This document shows, piece after piece, positions 34,178-44,254 of a stretch of DNA of 64,000 nt. The first letter of the stretch is position 1, and each line of letters opens with the position of its first letter. The DNA lies in contig ONOU01000011.1 of NCBI GenBank assembly GCA_900319525.1, forward strand, positions 1 through 64,000. The letters are read 5' to 3'. The position numbers and the translations under genes are program-made. Under the pieces are notes generated by a model that was not told the origin of the DNA, did not search any database, and saw only the letters and a list, made by a program, of their open reading frames with translations. The DNA comes from an uncultured Prevotellaceae bacterium (lineage in GTDB: Bacteria; Bacteroidota; Bacteroidia; Bacteroidales; Muribaculaceae).

Positions 34178-34675
34178 TTACTGCTGCTTCTTGAGCAGGT
34201 CACGGATGTCAGTAAGCAACTCTTCCTGGGTGGGTCCAGCGGGAGCCTCAGGCTCTTCCTTCTTGGGCATGAGCTTGTTCATAGCCTTGATCATCAAGAA
34301 GATGCAGAATGCGATGATCAAGAAGTCAATGATGTTCTGGATGAAGGCACCATACTTGAGCACAGCACCAGTAGCCTCGGCAGCCACGCCAGCGTTGGCG
34401 GCAGCGGCATTGACAGCACTGGCAGCGGCATCAACAGCGCCCTCGGCACCAACAGCCGATGCGGCATCGCCTACCATCTCGGACACGGGAGGCAAGTGGT
34501 ACTCCAGACCCGACAGGTCGATACCACCAGTCAACAGACCGATAGCCGGCATGAGCACATCGTCAACAAGAGAGGTAACGATCTTACCAAAAGCACCACC
34601 GATGATAACACCGACTGCCATGTCCATCACGTTGCCCTTCATAGCAAACTCCTTAAATTCTTTTACAAAACCCAT
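34178..34675 (-). CDS. mscL: Large-conductance mechanosensitive channel with extended Ala-rich loop
   Basis: 165 aa (usual MscL 130-150). The N-terminus ([46 protein letters not shown] reads over residues 1-45) is standard: S1 and TM1 with the Gly/Ala packing face. TM2 lies at about 108-132 ([21 protein letters not shown]), and the cytoplasmic helix ends [13 protein letters not shown]. The periplasmic loop holds an insertion at about 66-103 composed mainly of Ala, Val and Gly ([19 protein letters not shown]), absent from typical MscL. The protein vents solutes on hypo-osmotic shock; the insertion may change gating tension. Confidence 0.93.
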   Translation of the reverse strand: MGFVKEFKEFAMKGNVMDMAVGVIIGGAFGKIVTSLVDDVLMPAIGLLTGGIDLSGLEYHLPPVSEMVGDAASAVGAEGAVDAAASAVNAAAANAGVAAEATGAVLKYGAFIQNIIDFLIIAFCIFLMIKAMNKLMPKKEEPEAPAGPTQEELLTDIRDLLKKQQ

Positions 34676-34828
34676 AATTTGTCAAGTTTTAAAAAATTAA
34701 TATATAATGCTATCTATCACTTTCATAGCTAGAGCGAGTGCCAAGGATTAAACTATTAAACAATCTTAATTGGGAAGAAAAAAGCAGCATTTTGTCACTC
34801 AATATCAAGATTGTAAAAATATTTTCGC

Positions 34829-34836
34829 TAATTTTG
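34829..34836 (+). promoter_or_regulatory. -7 box of gap
   Basis: TAATTTTG, about 105 nt before the gap ATG; the long AT-rich leader shows no fold recognised here. Confidence 0.5.
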
Positions 34837-34932
34837 CAGTCGCATAGACTTCATTTTATAAAGTCAATGCAAAGATAACAAAAATTCTAAACAAAACTAA
34901 GATATCTACATTATTTATTAAAAAATTATTAA

Positions 34933-35979
<1,047 letters not shown>

Positions 35980-36013
35980 TCTTTCCCTTGTCTTATCCAC
36001 TAGGAACAAAACG

Positions 36014-36050
36014 TCCCCATGATGCTTCACCGCATTGTGGGGATTTTTTC
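36014..36050 (+). terminator. Intrinsic terminator of gapA
   Basis: TCCCCA (36014-36019) pairs with TGGGGA (36038-36043), with further pairing inside, then TTTTTT. Confidence 0.8.
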
Positions 36051-36070
36051 ATTAAAAAGCATTAAAATAT

Positions 36071-36102
36071 TTGGATAATAAGACACCGAAGCCTTAACTT
36101 TG
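36071..36102 (+). promoter_or_regulatory. Promoter of the rubredoxin-rubrerythrin operon
   Basis: TTG at 36071-36073, 21 nt, then TAACTTTG at 36095-36102. Confidence 0.7.
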
Positions 36103-36149
36103 TAACCAACATAATATTATTTATTAACCATCTAAAACAATTCACGACA

Positions 36150-36263
36150 ATGAAGAAATGGAAATGCGTTGTGTGTGGTTACATCCATGAGGGTGACACA
36201 CCTCCCGAAGAGTGCCCGCTGTGCGGCGTTGGACCCGAGGACTTTGAGGAAGTGACTGAGTAA
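36150..36263 (+). CDS. Minimal 37-aa rubredoxin-like protein
   Basis: A very short frame, ATG 36150 to TAA 36263: [19 protein letters not shown] then [16 protein letters not shown]. It has the two CxxC knuckles of rubredoxin (CVVCGY and CPLCGV) separated by only 14 residues, versus about 28 in classical rubredoxins (around 53 aa). It matches the N-terminal rubredoxin domain of the next gene nearly residue for residue, so it looks like a free copy of that domain. Likely a small iron-binding electron carrier for the rubrerythrin peroxidase, transcribed with it. Confidence 0.9.
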   Translation: MKKWKCVVCGYIHEGDTPPEECPLCGVGPEDFEEVTE

Positions 36264-36295
36264 GAGTTCAGTAGAGGTCTAAAACTAAAAAACGA

Positions 36296-36344
36296 CAACT
36301 AAAACTATCAACTAACAACTAAAACTGTCAACTAACAACTAATT
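36296..36344 (+). repeat. 7-bp-period array before the rubrerythrin start
   Basis: Seven in-phase heptads (types CAACTAA and AACTATC) end exactly at the ATG 36345. Three-heptad blocks are duplicated (21-bp direct repeat with one A/G difference). Confidence 0.85.
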
Positions 36345-36896
36345 ATGGCTAAGAAATGGATCTGCACCGTGTGCGGTTACGTGCACGAGGGTGATACCCC
36401 TCCCGAGAAATGTCCGCAGTGTAAACAACCCGCCGAGAAGTTCAAGGAACTCAAGGAGGATGAGGAAGTAACCTATGCCGCCGAGCATGTCATCGGCGTT
36501 GCTAAGGGCGTTGATCCCGAAATCCTCGCAGGACTTAAAGCTCATTTTGAGGGCGAATGCTCTGAAGTGGGTATGTACCTTGCAATGGCACGTCAAGCCG
36601 ACCGTGAGGGTTATCCCGAGATTGCTGAGGCCTTCAAGCGTTACGCATTTGAGGAGGCTGACCACGCATCACGATTTGCCGAACTGCTGGGTGAAGTCGT
36701 TTGGGACACCAAGACAAACCTCGAGAAGCGTATGGCAGCCGAGGCTGGAGCATGCGAGGATAAGACCCGCATCGCCAAGCTCGCCAAGGCCCAAGGTCTT
36801 GACGCTATCCACGACACCGTTCACGAGATGGCACGTGACGAGGCCCGCCACGGCCAGGGCTTCACCGGCCTGTACAACCGCTTCTTCAAGAAATAA
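36345..36896 (+). CDS. rbr: Reverse-type rubrerythrin (NADH peroxidase component)
   Basis: 183 aa. The N-terminal rubredoxin domain ([21 protein letters not shown]) is followed by a four-helix di-iron domain with [32 protein letters not shown] and [12 protein letters not shown] giving the Glu/His iron ligands. The rubredoxin-first order is that of reverse rubrerythrins, which reduce hydrogen peroxide in anaerobes. It is encoded 81 nt after the mini-rubredoxin with a strong terminator behind it. Role: defence against oxygen and peroxide. Confidence 0.94.
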   Translation: MAKKWICTVCGYVHEGDTPPEKCPQCKQPAEKFKELKEDEEVTYAAEHVIGVAKGVDPEILAGLKAHFEGECSEVGMYLAMARQADREGYPEIAEAFKRYAFEEADHASRFAELLGEVVWDTKTNLEKRMAAEAGACEDKTRIAKLAKAQGLDAIHDTVHEMARDEARHGQGFTGLYNRFFKK

Positions 36897-36921
36897 GCGA
36901 GTAACGTCACAGGATACAAGG

Positions 36922-36958
36922 AACGCCTGAGCACATTGCGTTGCTCAGGCGTTTTTTG
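36922..36958 (+). terminator. Intrinsic terminator of rbr
   Basis: CGCCTGAGCA (36924-36933) pairs with TGCTCAGGCG (36942-36951), followed by TTTTTT. Confidence 0.9.
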
Positions 36959-37010
36959 TGACATAATTCAGGCTCAATAGCACAAAGCCCGTAAACCACA
37001 CCTCAACGGG

Positions 37011-39497
37011 TTAGTCAGCAGATATGACGTATTGGATGACGGCATTGATGTCGGCGATGTTCACCTCGCCATCGGCATTCACGTCTGCTCGGCCTTCATA
37101 GATATCCGGCTCTCCATGGATAACACCGATGATACAATTCACATCGGCGATGTTGACCTCGCCATCAGCATTCACATCGCCATTCAGTGTAATAATGCGG
37201 CCAGTGAGATAACCAGGATCGCTCGCGCCACCGTCGATGCGTGCACGGGTGGCATCCACCTGCTTCTCATCGTAGGCTGTACCCTGGCCTCCGACAAGGC
37301 TAGTGCAACCATAGAACATTTCGCTGGATTCAATCACAGCATCAGTGCTCCAGTACTGGCCGGCATAGATGGTTTCCAGATTCTTGCAGCCATTGAACAT
37401 GGCTTCCATATTCCACACATTAGCGGTATTAAAGCCCTTCAGATCAAGGGACGGCAAAGAATCACAGCCACTGAACATGTACTCCATCTCAGCTACGCCT
37501 GTGGTGTTGAAGGCATTCAAGTTCAATGAAGACAATGCTGTGCAACCCGAGAACAGCCAGCTCATGTATTTCACATTTCTGGTATTGAAGCGGCTCAGGT
37601 CAAGAGCGGTCAACGACTTGCAGCCAGCAAACATGCCTGCCATATCTTTAGCACTGTCTGTGTTGAAGCCACTCAGGTCCAGGGACGTCAACGACCGACA
37701 GCCCGAGAACATGCGCGCCAGGTTCGTCACATGAGAGGTATTAAAGCGGCTCACGTTCAAGGTCGTCAAGCAGTCGCAGCCACTAAACATCGCCCACATG
37801 TTTGTCACATGAGAGGTGTCAAAAGTACTCAAGTCAAGGGAATCTAAAGATACACAGCCGGCAAACATCCTTCTCATGTCGGTCACAGCGCTGGTGTTTA
37901 AAAATTCAATTCCCGCGATGGAGTCGATTTTATCCATATTGAGGAACCAACTGTTGGTGGAAGTGGGGCGTGCGGCAACAAATGTGGAGTCAATCAGCAC
38001 CTGGGTAACGCTCCCGGCATGCTCAGACCATCCATGGTTGTTTGCCTCCATCAACAGATAGGAAGTACCCTGACGGATGGAACGCTCGTCATCGTAGTAG
38101 AATGTCAGCTTCGTTTCATCGGTCGAAAGCAGTGCGTAGGCAATCCTTTTTCTGGATAGATAGCCTGGATTGGTGGGGCCTTCGTCGATATGGGCATAAT
38201 CGGCATCCACATAGTTCTCGTCAAATTGAGTTCCTTGCTCACCCACAAGGCTCGTGCAGCCATAGAACATCCGGTCGGAGTTAACCACCGAATCGGTATT
38301 CCAGCCTTTTCCCGCATAGATTGTTTCCAGACGGTTACAACCGTAAAACATGGCATTCATGGCCGTCACATTCGAGGTGTTGAAGCCGCTCAAGTCAAGG
38401 GACGTCAACGAAGTGCAGTATCCAAACATTCCATTCATGGCCGTCACATTCGAGGTGTTGAAGCCACTCAAGTCAAGGGACTTCAACGAAGTGCAGTATC
38501 TAAACATTTGTTGCATGGTTATCACACTGTTCGTCTTGAAACCACTCAAGTCAATGGTTTCCAACGATATGCACCCATTGAACATCTCATCCATTTCTAT
38601 TACACTCGCGGTATTGAGGTGGCTTAAGTCAAGGGTCCTCAATGAACGGCAGCCGGCAAACATACCACCCATGTGTGTCACATTTGAAGTGTTGAAATGA
38701 CTCAGATCAAGTGAATCCAGTGATTCGCAGCCTGAGAACATGGCGGACATAGTTGTCACATTCCCGGTATTGAAGCCACTCAAGTCAAGCAATGTCAACG
38801 AATCGCAGTCAGCGAACATGGCAGTCATGTCTGTCACACTCGAGGTATTGAAGCCACTCACGTCAAGGGACGTCAAATAATTGCAGCCAGCAAACATCGA
38901 AAACATATTTTCCACATTCCCGGTGTTGAAGCTGCTCACATCCAGAGCGGTCAAGGATAACTGATAGAACATCAATTCCATGTTTGTCACCTTCGAGGTG
39001 TTAAGGCCACTCAGGTCAAAGGAATCCACAGATGTGCAGCGACCTAACATACGGCTCATGTCTGTCACATTCGAGGTGTTGAAGCCACTCAGGTCAAGGG
39101 ACGCCAACGAATAGCAACCCCAGAACATGTTTGCCATATCTGTCACCGAGTCGGTCTTTAAATATTTGATTCCGGTAATGGAATCAAGCTTTGCCATCTC
39201 ATAAAACCAGCTGCGAGTGGAAGTGGGACGGGCAGCGACAAATGTGGTGTCAAACACCACATGGGTAACTTTTTCATGGTATTCATGCCAAGCGGGAACA
39301 CTATCCTGTTCACTCAATAGATAGGACACGCCCGTGCGGGTACTGCGCTGTTCATCGTAGAAGAATGTGAGTGTGCTGTCATCCTCGGTAAATACCGAAT
39401 AGGCTTCTTGTGCCCAGCCTGCAATCGAAGTCATCAGCAGCACCAGCAGCACCAGGCTCCGGCCCATGGACTTATTGAATAATATCGGTCTAGTCAT
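37011..39497 (-). CDS. BspA-like LRR surface protein with C-terminal dockerin
   Basis: 828 aa; signal peptide about 1-29 (SIAGWAQ), with an alternative start at Met11. Two blocks of DUF285/BspA-type leucine-rich repeats follow, each unit about 22 residues such as MFSGCDSLTSLDLSGFNTSNVTDM. Each block is preceded by a similar cap (TFFYDEQRSTRTGVSYLL; TFYYDDERSIRQGTSYLL) and closed by IYAGKGWNTDSVVNSDRMFYGCTSLVGEQGT. At the end, about 768-825, lies a dockerin-like pair (GDVNADGEVNIADV twice), whose helices differ from the LIDxLL form of the other dockerins here. BspA proteins of oral Bacteroidales bind fibronectin and other bacteria. The two blocks look like one duplicated unit. Confidence 0.85.
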   Translation of the reverse strand: MTRPILFNKSMGRSLVLLVLLMTSIAGWAQEAYSVFTEDDSTLTFFYDEQRSTRTGVSYLLSEQDSVPAWHEYHEKVTHVVFDTTFVAARPTSTRSWFYEMAKLDSITGIKYLKTDSVTDMANMFWGCYSLASLDLSGFNTSNVTDMSRMLGRCTSVDSFDLSGLNTSKVTNMELMFYQLSLTALDVSSFNTGNVENMFSMFAGCNYLTSLDVSGFNTSSVTDMTAMFADCDSLTLLDLSGFNTGNVTTMSAMFSGCESLDSLDLSHFNTSNVTHMGGMFAGCRSLRTLDLSHLNTASVIEMDEMFNGCISLETIDLSGFKTNSVITMQQMFRYCTSLKSLDLSGFNTSNVTAMNGMFGYCTSLTSLDLSGFNTSNVTAMNAMFYGCNRLETIYAGKGWNTDSVVNSDRMFYGCTSLVGEQGTQFDENYVDADYAHIDEGPTNPGYLSRKRIAYALLSTDETKLTFYYDDERSIRQGTSYLLMEANNHGWSEHAGSVTQVLIDSTFVAARPTSTNSWFLNMDKIDSIAGIEFLNTSAVTDMRRMFAGCVSLDSLDLSTFDTSHVTNMWAMFSGCDCLTTLNVSRFNTSHVTNLARMFSGCRSLTSLDLSGFNTDSAKDMAGMFAGCKSLTALDLSRFNTRNVKYMSWLFSGCTALSSLNLNAFNTTGVAEMEYMFSGCDSLPSLDLKGFNTANVWNMEAMFNGCKNLETIYAGQYWSTDAVIESSEMFYGCTSLVGGQGTAYDEKQVDATRARIDGGASDPGYLTGRIITLNGDVNADGEVNIADVNCIIGVIHGEPDIYEGRADVNADGEVNIADINAVIQYVISAD

Positions 39498-39537
39498 TGT
39501 TTATTCTTAAATTAAGAGTTTACATTGTGCAACGATG

Positions 39538-39545
39538 CAAATATA
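39538..39545 (-). promoter_or_regulatory. -7 box of the BspA-like gene
   Basis: TATATTTG on the minus strand, 40 nt before the ATG. Confidence 0.6.
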
Positions 39546-39606
39546 GAATAATTTCACTCAAGAAAGGCAAAACAAGGGCATTTTTTTGATGGAGGCTGAA
39601 AACAGT

Positions 39607-39639
39607 GAGCGCCGGCAGTCGTTGTGACTGTCGGCGCTC
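39607..39639 (-). terminator. Hairpin after tRNA-Arg
   Basis: A 14-bp stem (39607-39620 with 39626-39639, one G-T pair) and GTTGT loop lie 6 nt past the tRNA 3' end; on the minus strand it is followed by a short T-run (TGTTTT). Confidence 0.75.
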
Positions 39640-39645
39640 TCACCG

Positions 39646-39717
39646 TACTCCCGCTGGGAATCGAACCCAAATCTAAGGTTTAGGAAACCTCCATTCTATC
39701 CATTGAACTACAGGAGC
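39646..39717 (-). tRNA. tRNA-Arg(CCT)
   Basis: On the minus strand a 72-nt cloverleaf can be laid out: acceptor GCTCCTG/CGGGAGT, D-arm GTTC...GAAT, anticodon stem GAGGT/ACCTT with loop TTCCTAA (anticodon CCT) and T-arm TTGGG-TTCGATT-CCCAG. The first acceptor pair is G-U. CCA is not encoded. CCT reads AGG. Confidence 0.9.
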
Positions 39718-39724
39718 ATCAATA

Positions 39725-39770
39725 AAACCGGCTAGCCTGCGGCGGCATGACGTCGTGCGCCAGCCGGTTT
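39725..39770 (-). terminator. Terminator of secDF
   Basis: AAACCGGCT (39725-39733) pairs with AGCCGGTTT (39762-39770), with GC-rich pairing inside; on the minus strand it continues TTATT. It lies 19 nt after the secDF stop. Confidence 0.75.
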
Positions 39771-39788
39771 GTTTAGTTTGTTTGGGAA

Positions 39789-42785
39789 TTACCTCTTGCT
39801 GGCAAGAGCTGCCTCCTTGCGGTCGCTGCGACGGGCAATCCAGTAGGCCACGGGCGAAGCGATGAACAGTGAGGAGCAGGTACCGATGATAACACCCAGG
39901 ATCATCGCGAAGATGAAGCTGCGGATCGACTCACCACCCAGGAAGAGCATGATGATCAGCACGAGCAGGGTCGTGATAGAGGTCATCAAGGTACGTGACA
40001 GGGTGCTGCACAGGGCCTTGTTAAAGGTGGTGTACAGATCCTGCTTGGGATAGAGCTTGCGGTACTCACGTACACGGTCGAACACAACCACGGTATCGTT
40101 CACCTGATAACCGATAACTGTCAGAATAGCGGCGATGAACGTCTGGTCAATCTCCATCGAGAAGGGCAGCAAGCCGTGCAGGTTGTAGAAACCGATAACC
40201 ACAAACGAGGTGAACGCTACGGCAGCCAGAGCGCCGATAGAGAACGCGATGTTGCGGAAACGGAACAGGATGTACAGTGCCATTGCAAGCAGCGAGAACA
40301 GCACAGCCCAAACGGCCTGGCGTGTCATATCGCTAGCGATGCTCGGGCCGACGGTTTCGGTCGAAACGACGCCCACGCTCTCGTTAGAGGTACTGAAGTC
40401 GTCCTTGCTCATGTTGCCGAGTTCGCTCTTGAGTCCCTCATAGAGCTTGCCCATGATCTCGTCGTCGATGCCTTCGCGAGTGTCATCAATCTTATAGTTG
40501 GTCGATACACGCACCTTAGTGTCGTTGTCAATGGTGATCACCGAAGTCGTGGCACCAGGGAACTGGGCCTCGAGCTGAGACTCCAGAGTCTGGGTTGAAA
40601 CGGGATGGTCAAATTGCACAACGAAGTTGCGGCCACCCGAGAAGTCGATACCACGGTTCAGGCCACGCAGAGCGAAGAGCAGACCGATCACAACGATGAA
40701 AGCCAGCACGATGATCGAGGTCTTCTTGGCAGCGCCCATGAAGTTGAACTGTACGTTCTCCATCAGGTGACGTGTCAAGCTAGTGTTGAAGGTCATCTTG
40801 TCGAAGGTGCCCTTGTTGACGAAGTGCTCCATCACAAGGCGGGTTGCAAACACTGCAGTGAAGAACGAGCAGCAGATACCGATTACCAGAGTAACGGCAA
40901 AACCGCGGATGGGACCCGAACCGAGCAGAATCAGGATGATACCGGTGATGATGGTGGTCAAGTTGGAGTCGAAGATGGCCGAGAACGCATTCTTGTAACC
41001 ATCGCTGACGGCAGCCTTGAGGCCCTTACCGGCACGCAATTCCTCCTTACAACGCTCAAAGATAAGCACGTTAGCATCCACGGCCATACCCAGCGTCAGC
41101 ACGATACCGGCGATACCCGGCAGGGTGAGCACGCTCTGGAACGAGGCCAGAATACCGATGGTGAAGAACAGGTTGAGGATCAGACCCAGGTTAGCAATGC
41201 TACCGGCATGGATACCGTAGGTGCAAACCATGAAGATCATCAACAGAATCAGGGCAACGATGAACGAGATAAGACCCTTGCGGATAGATTCCTTACCCAG
41301 CGACGGACCAATCACGCTCTCGCTGGCGACATTGACGCGTGCCACCATCTTACCAGACTCGAGCACGTTAGCAAGGTCACCAGCCTCCTCAACGGTGAAG
41401 CGACCGCTGATCTGCGAGCGACCACCGTCAATCTGGCTGTTCACATTGGGGAATGAGTAAACCTGGTCATCGAGGACGATGGCGATAGCCTTACCGATGT
41501 TCTGACCGGTGATGCGGCTCCACTGACGGGCACCCTCATCGTTCATGGTCATCGATACGACCTGACCCTGCAGGTTGTCAAACTCACTGGTTGCGCGTGT
41601 AACGACGTCACCGTTCAGGACGGGCTGACCATTGACGGTGCGCAGGGCAACGAGCTGGAATGCCTCGTGTCCATTCTGCATCTTCTCGCCCTTGACGGTC
41701 CAACCCATCTTGAGGTCGGCGGGCAGGATCGACTTGGCAATCGGTGAATGGATGATAGCGTTGACAGCAGCGGTGTCGCTGGCGCTGACATAACCCAGAA
41801 CAGGACTGCTGGGCTGAGAGCTGGCCAGAGCCTCAAAGCCGGTGAGCTGTGCCAGGGTGAGTTCACCCTCCTTGGCAGCAGCGGGAGCCTTCTTGGCAGC
41901 TTCCTTGGCAGTGCTGTCGGCAGCAGCCTTAGCCTCGGCGGTTGCGGCAGCAGTGCTGTCGGCAGGAGCCTCCTCGGTGCCTACGGTCTGATTGGCCTTA
42001 GCCTGGTCGCTCAGTTGACGCAGTGCGCCAACAACGTCGGCCAGCGTGTAGGTCTCGTAGAACTCCAGGTTAGCGGCACCCTGCAACAGCTTGCGAACGC
42101 GCTCGGGCTCTTTCACACCCGGGAGCTCAAGCAGGATGCGGCCAGTGCTCTGCAGTTTCTGGATATTGGGTTGAACCACGCCAAAGCGGTCGATACGGTT
42201 GCGCAGCACCTTGTAGGAGTTGTCCACCATAGCGTTGACCTCGTCGTTGAGGATGCTCTGAACCTCGGCGTCGGTAGCATTGGGCTTCTCCTTCACGCGC
42301 TCGATGTTGCGGAAGATCTGAGCCAAGCTGCCCTCGGGAGCCAGCTTCTTGTACTCCTTGCAGAAGGAGCCCACGAAGTCGTCCTGAGCGGTCTGGCTGC
42401 CAGAGACATTGTCGATGGCCTGGTTAAACTTCTTGTCGGGATTGTTGTTCGCAAGGGCGCGCAAGATGTCGGGCACCGAAATCTGCAGTGTCACATTCAT
42501 ACCACCCTTCAAGTCAAGGCCGAGGCCTAACTCTTTTTCACGAACCTGCTGGAAGGTGTAATAACCAAGATACACCTTCTTGTTAGCGAGGGAGTCCAGA
42601 TACTCATTGAGCGCTGTCTTGTACTTCTCGTTGCTGGTGTCGGGACTAGTGATGCCAGCAGCAGCAAGAGCCTTCTTCTCGGCCACGTTCTGATAGTGAT
42701 TGCTCACAAACGTGAACGACAGGTAGAAAGCGCAAATCAACAACAGTGCAATGGTAAGGACTCGAATAAAACCTTTAGTTTGCAT
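39789..42785 (-). CDS. secDF: Fused protein translocase subunit SecDF
   Basis: 998 aa, the Bacteroidetes SecD-SecF fusion. The SecD half (1-about 640) has LGLDLKGGMNVTLQI, GRILLELPGV and the membrane motif LGMAVDANVLIFERCKEEL. The SecF half (about 655-998) has GIDFSGGRNFVVQFD and IGYQVNDTVVVFDRVREY. Twelve membrane segments are expected. An Ala/Lys-rich stretch (about 265-310) is inserted in the first periplasmic domain and is not typical of SecD. SecDF uses the proton gradient to pull exported proteins through SecYEG. Own promoter (TATATTTG, 42852-42845 on the minus strand). Confidence 0.96.
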   Translation of the reverse strand: MQTKGFIRVLTIALLLICAFYLSFTFVSNHYQNVAEKKALAAAGITSPDTSNEKYKTALNEYLDSLANKKVYLGYYTFQQVREKELGLGLDLKGGMNVTLQISVPDILRALANNNPDKKFNQAIDNVSGSQTAQDDFVGSFCKEYKKLAPEGSLAQIFRNIERVKEKPNATDAEVQSILNDEVNAMVDNSYKVLRNRIDRFGVVQPNIQKLQSTGRILLELPGVKEPERVRKLLQGAANLEFYETYTLADVVGALRQLSDQAKANQTVGTEEAPADSTAAATAEAKAAADSTAKEAAKKAPAAAKEGELTLAQLTGFEALASSQPSSPVLGYVSASDTAAVNAIIHSPIAKSILPADLKMGWTVKGEKMQNGHEAFQLVALRTVNGQPVLNGDVVTRATSEFDNLQGQVVSMTMNDEGARQWSRITGQNIGKAIAIVLDDQVYSFPNVNSQIDGGRSQISGRFTVEEAGDLANVLESGKMVARVNVASESVIGPSLGKESIRKGLISFIVALILLMIFMVCTYGIHAGSIANLGLILNLFFTIGILASFQSVLTLPGIAGIVLTLGMAVDANVLIFERCKEELRAGKGLKAAVSDGYKNAFSAIFDSNLTTIITGIILILLGSGPIRGFAVTLVIGICCSFFTAVFATRLVMEHFVNKGTFDKMTFNTSLTRHLMENVQFNFMGAAKKTSIIVLAFIVVIGLLFALRGLNRGIDFSGGRNFVVQFDHPVSTQTLESQLEAQFPGATTSVITIDNDTKVRVSTNYKIDDTREGIDDEIMGKLYEGLKSELGNMSKDDFSTSNESVGVVSTETVGPSIASDMTRQAVWAVLFSLLAMALYILFRFRNIAFSIGALAAVAFTSFVVIGFYNLHGLLPFSMEIDQTFIAAILTVIGYQVNDTVVVFDRVREYRKLYPKQDLYTTFNKALCSTLSRTLMTSITTLLVLIIMLFLGGESIRSFIFAMILGVIIGTCSSLFIASPVAYWIARRSDRKEAALASKR

Positions 42786-43315
42786 TTTGTTAATTATTTA
42801 ATAAAATTTTGTTAATTTTCACTTCAAACGTCTTTTTCAGCCTGCAAATATACATCTTTTTCTTTATGTGGGGCATAAAAAAAGTAAGATTTTAATTTCT
42901 ACCTTACTAAAAACTAGTGTAAAACGCCTCTTTGGGGCCCTGATCACCGCCTTGTAACGGGCTAAACAGGCAGAAAACCACCCAAATGCCACACATTATT
43001 TAATTATTTAATAGTCCTCTTAAGCAACATTTTTTCAATCATGTTTTCTTGAGGTGCTGACCTGATGTGACAACGACAGCTACGCTTATCGCTTTACTGC
43101 TAGAGCGGTGGCACGGCGTTGTTGCGGTTGTGGGGCAAAGGCAATTAAAGATGGGAAGGTTGTCCATGTCAAAAAGCACGGATGCGAGCGAGGCTCGCAG
43201 TTTAAGGCTTATGGCCTAGGGTTTTGAGAGCGGATGCCCTCCTTTTAAGCCATATCATCCGCCGACTATAAGGTTACCGAAACCGATAGAAAAATCTTAA
43301 AATATGTTAAGAAAT
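42786..43315. other. Divergent intergenic region, mostly featureless
   Basis: Holds the secDF -7 box (42852-42845, minus). At 43066-43227 is a 53-codon open frame without a start codon whose translation includes RRCCGCGAKAI; it resembles neither neighbour and is not called. A small palindrome GCGAGCGAGGCTCGC lies near 43180. Nothing else supported. Confidence 0.5.
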
Positions 43316-43372
43316 TTGGTTGGTAAGATATTATTGTTATACCTTTGCAGTGTACTAGTTGAGTAGTACACT
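43316..43372 (+). promoter_or_regulatory. Promoter and GntR/YtrA-type operator of the ABC operon
   Basis: TTG (43316-43318) and TACCTTTG (43340-43347), with 21 nt between. Immediately downstream, 43349-43372 is a palindrome AGTGTA-N12-TACACT whose perfect arms extend to 9 bp (AGTGTACTA with TAGTACACT). It covers the expected transcription start. From memory, Bacillus YtrA binds AGTGTA-N13-TACACT; this site is one base shorter. The third gene of the operon encodes a YtrA-like GntR protein, so autoregulation is the simplest reading. Confidence 0.8.
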
Positions 43373-43411
43373 AGATAAGTAATTTTATTCACTCTTAAAT
43401 ATCTATCTATT

Positions 43412-44254
43412 ATGTTTACAATCAACCAATTAAGCTTCGGCTACAACAAGCGCACAGGGAACCTGTTTGAGGATTTCTCGCTTGAACTGAAAGCCGGTAA
43501 CGTGTATGGCCTGCTGGGCAAGAATGGAGCCGGCAAGTCCACGCTCATCTATCTGATGACAGGTCTGCTCACGCCGCAAGCTGGCGAGGTGCTGTTTGAT
43601 GGCGAGAACGTGCGCCAGCGCCTTCCCAAGACGATGAGCGACATCTTCCTCGTCCCCGAGGAGTTTGAACTGCCCCATCTCACCCTGAGAAAGTATGTGG
43701 ACATCAACGCCACGTTCTATCCCCGCTTCTCGATGGAGGACATGGATCGCTACCTGGACATCTTTGAGATGAGCGGCATGATGGACGTGAAACTCCATGC
43801 GCTGTCGATGGGCCAGAAGAAGAAAGTGTTCATGGCCTTTGCCTTTGCTACCAACACCCGCGCGCTCATCATGGACGAACCGACCAACGGCTTGGACATC
43901 CCCAGCAAGAGCCAGTTCCGCAAACTCGTCACCACAGGCATGAGTGACGACAAGCTGATGCTCATCTCAACCCACCAGGTGCGCGACATCAGTGACATCC
44001 TGGACCACGTGGTCATCATCGACCAGAGTCACGTGCTGCTCAACACCGGCATGGCCGACGTGACGAGTCGCATCGCCTTCAGGCCGCTGCGCGAGGGTGA
44101 CCAGCCCATCTTTGTGCTGCAGAGCCCCTTCGGCCCGCTGGGTGCCGTTCCCGCCAGCGATGGCGAGGAGACCAAGGTGGACCTGGAGATGCTGTTCAAC
44201 GCCACGCTCCAGAACCCTGCTGCTATCAACCAATTATTCACCACCTCAAAATGA
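43412..44254 (+). CDS. ABC transporter ATP-binding protein (YtrB-like)
   Basis: 280 aa. Walker A GLLGKNGAGKSTLIYLMTG, signature LSMGQKKKVFMAFAFA, Walker B ALIMDEPTNGLD, and a His switch in ISTHQVRDI. Some 60 C-terminal residues follow the nucleotide domain. The operon partner is a six-helix permease starting at the ATGA overlap (4 bp). Such ABC systems under YtrA-type control respond to cell-wall-active antibiotics in Firmicutes; whether that holds here is unknown. Confidence 0.9.
   Translation: MFTINQLSFGYNKRTGNLFEDFSLELKAGNVYGLLGKNGAGKSTLIYLMTGLLTPQAGEVLFDGENVRQRLPKTMSDIFLVPEEFELPHLTLRKYVDINATFYPRFSMEDMDRYLDIFEMSGMMDVKLHALSMGQKKKVFMAFAFATNTRALIMDEPTNGLDIPSKSQFRKLVTTGMSDDKLMLISTHQVRDISDILDHVVIIDQSHVLLNTGMADVTSRIAFRPLREGDQPIFVLQSPFGPLGAVPASDGEETKVDLEMLFNATLQNPAAINQLFTTSK

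Noticed and set aside
43066-43227. 53-codon frame with cysteine cluster in the secDF/ABC gap
   Set aside because: No start codon, promoter or convincing similarity; the Cys pattern does not match a known zinc finger well enough to call a transposase relic.
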